The notes below the pieces were generated by a model. The model had not been told where the DNA came from, searched no databases, and saw only the letters and a list, made by a program, of their open reading frames with translations. Below, piece after piece: positions 62,588 to 64,000 of a DNA stretch of 64,000 nucleotides. Source of the DNA: Iamia majanohamensis (GTDB lineage Bacteria > Actinomycetota > Acidimicrobiia > Acidimicrobiales > Iamiaceae). Position 1 is the first letter of the stretch. The number at the start of each line of letters is the position of its first letter. Made by a program: the position numbers and the translations under genes. The DNA is taken from positions 1,984,001-2,048,000 of the forward strand of contig NZ_CP116942.1 of the NCBI RefSeq assembly GCF_028532485.1, in the 5' to 3' direction.

Positions 62588-64000
62588 ATGCACGCCGACG
62601 ACCTGCGCCGGACCTTCAACGACTTCTTCGCGGCGCGCCTGCACGCCTCGGTCCCGTCGGCCGGGCTCATCCCGCACCACCCGTCGGCCCCCATGTTCAC
62701 CAACTCGGGCATGATGCCGTTCGTCCCGTACTTCCTGGGCGAGGAGGCCCCGCCCTGGGACCCGCCCCGGACGGTGTCGGTGCAGAAGTGCGTCCGGGCC
62801 GGGGGCAAGCACAACGACCTGGACGCCATCGGCCGGTCGCCCCGCCACCTCTCGTTCTTCGAGATGCTCGGCAACTTCAGCTTCGGCGACTACTACAAGG
62901 CCGACGCCATCCCCTGGGCCTGGGAGCTGCTCACCGAGGCCCTCGGCCTCGACGGCGACCGCATGTGGGTCACCATCCACACCAGCGACGACGAGGCCCA
63001 CGAGATCTGGGTCGACGGCGTCGGCTTCCCCGCCGAGCGCATCCAGCGCCTCGGCGACGACAACTTCTGGGAGATGGGCGAGGTCGGCCCGTGCGGGCCC
63101 AGCTCCGAGGTGTTCTGGGACTTCGGCGCCCGGCTCGGCCCCGACGGCGGGCCGGCCAACCCCGAGGCCGAGGACCGCTTCGTCGAGATCTGGAACCTGG
63201 TGTTCCAGGACTCCTACCGCGAGCCCGACGGCTCGCTCACCGACCTGCCCACCAAGAACGTCGACACCGGCGCGGGCCTGGAGCGCATCCTCGGCGTGCT
63301 GGCCGACGACCACTGGCTCTACGCGGCCGACTCCGTCAGCCGCATGGTCGACGCGGCCCAGTCCCTCACCGGCCGCCGCCTCGGCGACGCGGACGAGTCC
63401 GACGTGGCCCTCCGCCTCCTGGCCGACCACGCCCGCACCATGACCTTCCTCATCGCCGACGGCGTGGTGCCGTCCAACGAGGAGCGCGGCTACGTGCTGC
63501 GCCGCATCATCCGCCGGGCGGTGCGCTTCGCGTACCTCCTCGGGGTGGAGACGCCCATCACCGCCCCGCTGGCCGGCCACGTGGCCGAGGTCATGGGCGA
63601 CGCCTACCCGGAGGTCCGCACCGGCCTCGACCAGGTCCAGGGCGTCCTCGAGCGCGAGGAGAGCCAGTTCCGCCGCACCCTCCGCAACGGCCTGGGCATC
63701 CTCGAGTCCGAGATGGCCGACCTGGCCGACGACGCGCCCCTGTCGGGCCACGTCGCCTTCACCCTCCACGACACCTACGGGTTCCCCTACGAGGTCACCG
63801 CCGAGATCGCCGAGGACCGGGGCCACCCCGTCGACCGGGCCACCTTCGACGACGACATGGCCCACCAGAAGGCGCAGTCGAAGGCCGGGGGCCGCAAGAA
63901 CAAGGGCGCGGACGTCGACGGGTCGCTGTCGACCTACCAGTCCGTGGTGGCCGAGAACGGGCCCACCGAGTTCACCGGCCGGGAGGAGGACACCACCACC
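62588..64000 (+). CDS. alaS: Alanyl-tRNA synthetase, 5' part
   Basis: At least 471 residues; the gene runs off the right edge. Class II motifs: PMFTNSGMMPFVPYFLG, VSVQKCVRAGGKHNDLDAIG, HLSFFEMLGNFSFGDYYK, TKNVDTGAGLERIL and SNEERGYVLRRIIRRAVRFA. The editing and C-Ala domains are outside the window. It charges tRNA-Ala. TAGACT at 62572 ends 10 nt before the ATG, so any leader would be only a few bases. It closes the rarA-to-alaS block. Confidence 0.97.
   Translation, partial: MHADDLRRTFNDFFAARLHASVPSAGLIPHHPSAPMFTNSGMMPFVPYFLGEEAPPWDPPRTVSVQKCVRAGGKHNDLDAIGRSPRHLSFFEMLGNFSFGDYYKADAIPWAWELLTEALGLDGDRMWVTIHTSDDEAHEIWVDGVGFPAERIQRLGDDNFWEMGEVGPCGPSSEVFWDFGARLGPDGGPANPEAEDRFVEIWNLVFQDSYREPDGSLTDLPTKNVDTGAGLERILGVLADDHWLYAADSVSRMVDAAQSLTGRRLGDADESDVALRLLADHARTMTFLIADGVVPSNEERGYVLRRIIRRAVRFAYLLGVETPITAPLAGHVAEVMGDAYPEVRTGLDQVQGVLEREESQFRRTLRNGLGILESEMADLADDAPLSGHVAFTLHDTYGFPYEVTAEIAEDRGHPVDRATFDDDMAHQKAQSKAGGRKNKGADVDGSLSTYQSVVAENGPTEFTGREEDTTT

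Noticed and set aside
59153-63865. Open reading frame of about 1,570 codons on the minus strand
   Set aside because: It lies antisense to rarA, GH3, the zinc-ribbon gene and alaS, all clearly coding. Its composition is the Gly/Val/Arg-rich shadow expected in GC-rich DNA, without domains.

Overview
The window is about 64 kb of very GC-rich DNA with many GTG starts and short intergenic gaps. Its gene content points to an actinobacterium: phosphatidylinositol-phosphate-synthase, PatA-like and PimA-like genes, a thrS-HIT-pgsA-acyltransferase order, and pdxS-pdxT-yebC followed by ruvCAB. DedA, Rel, DUF3048, LemA and acetolactate decarboxylase genes, together with the apparent absence of mycolate genes, would suit the class Acidimicrobiia. 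That class call is an inference from style and cannot be proven here. Many genes carry a TANNNT hexamer 6-8 nt before the start codon, the signature of leaderless actinobacterial mRNAs.

Left end (1-6200): a defence island, visibly lower in GC from about 2.1 kb. It holds the 3' part of a type III-like restriction helicase-nuclease, then a compact three-gene unit: a McrB-like AAA+ ATPase with a predicted coiled coil, a 50-residue ORF, and a large PD-(D/E)XK protein (DUF2357/McrC-like) with zinc ribbons. The last two overlap by one base. This is the best candidate here for an unusual defence system.

6.2-14.7 kb: a frameshifted OmpA-type lipoprotein pseudogene, a DUF488 gene, an exported hydrolase coupled to a cytochrome c-PQQ lipoprotein, a limonene-epoxide-hydrolase-like protein, PlsC, DedA and a methyltransferase. 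14.8-31.8 kb: thrS, HIT, membrane proteins, an EF-G-like GTPase, and the phosphatidylinositol/PIM lipid genes (pgsA, acyltransferase, and a PimA-like glycosyltransferase further on). Acetolactate decarboxylase and a split ACAD10/11-type module (acyl-CoA dehydrogenase, enoyl-CoA hydratase, kinase, DUF6285) are inserted between them. 31.9-44.6 kb: LemA, an M48 peptidase, DUF3048, pdxST, yebC, a peroxiredoxin, a DUF559-like protein flanked by repeat pairs, an ABC exporter and ruvCAB. 44.7-64 kb: a carboxylate-amine ligase, an M20 amidohydrolase, queA-tgt, secD-secF-apt (overlapping), rel flanked by long inverted repeats, a lipoprotein, a PfpI-like protein, rarA, two small alaS-linked genes, a GH3 enzyme, a zinc-ribbon/SH3-like membrane protein and the 5' part of alaS.

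The intergenic spaces carry an unrecognised set of dispersed repeats. At least three sequence families have 42-43 bp units with palindromic ends. They occur mainly as tandem direct pairs with a constant 70-72 bp period, each pair lying 3' of at least one gene. One family brackets the DUF559-like gene. No tRNA, rRNA, CRISPR array or intact transposase gene was seen.
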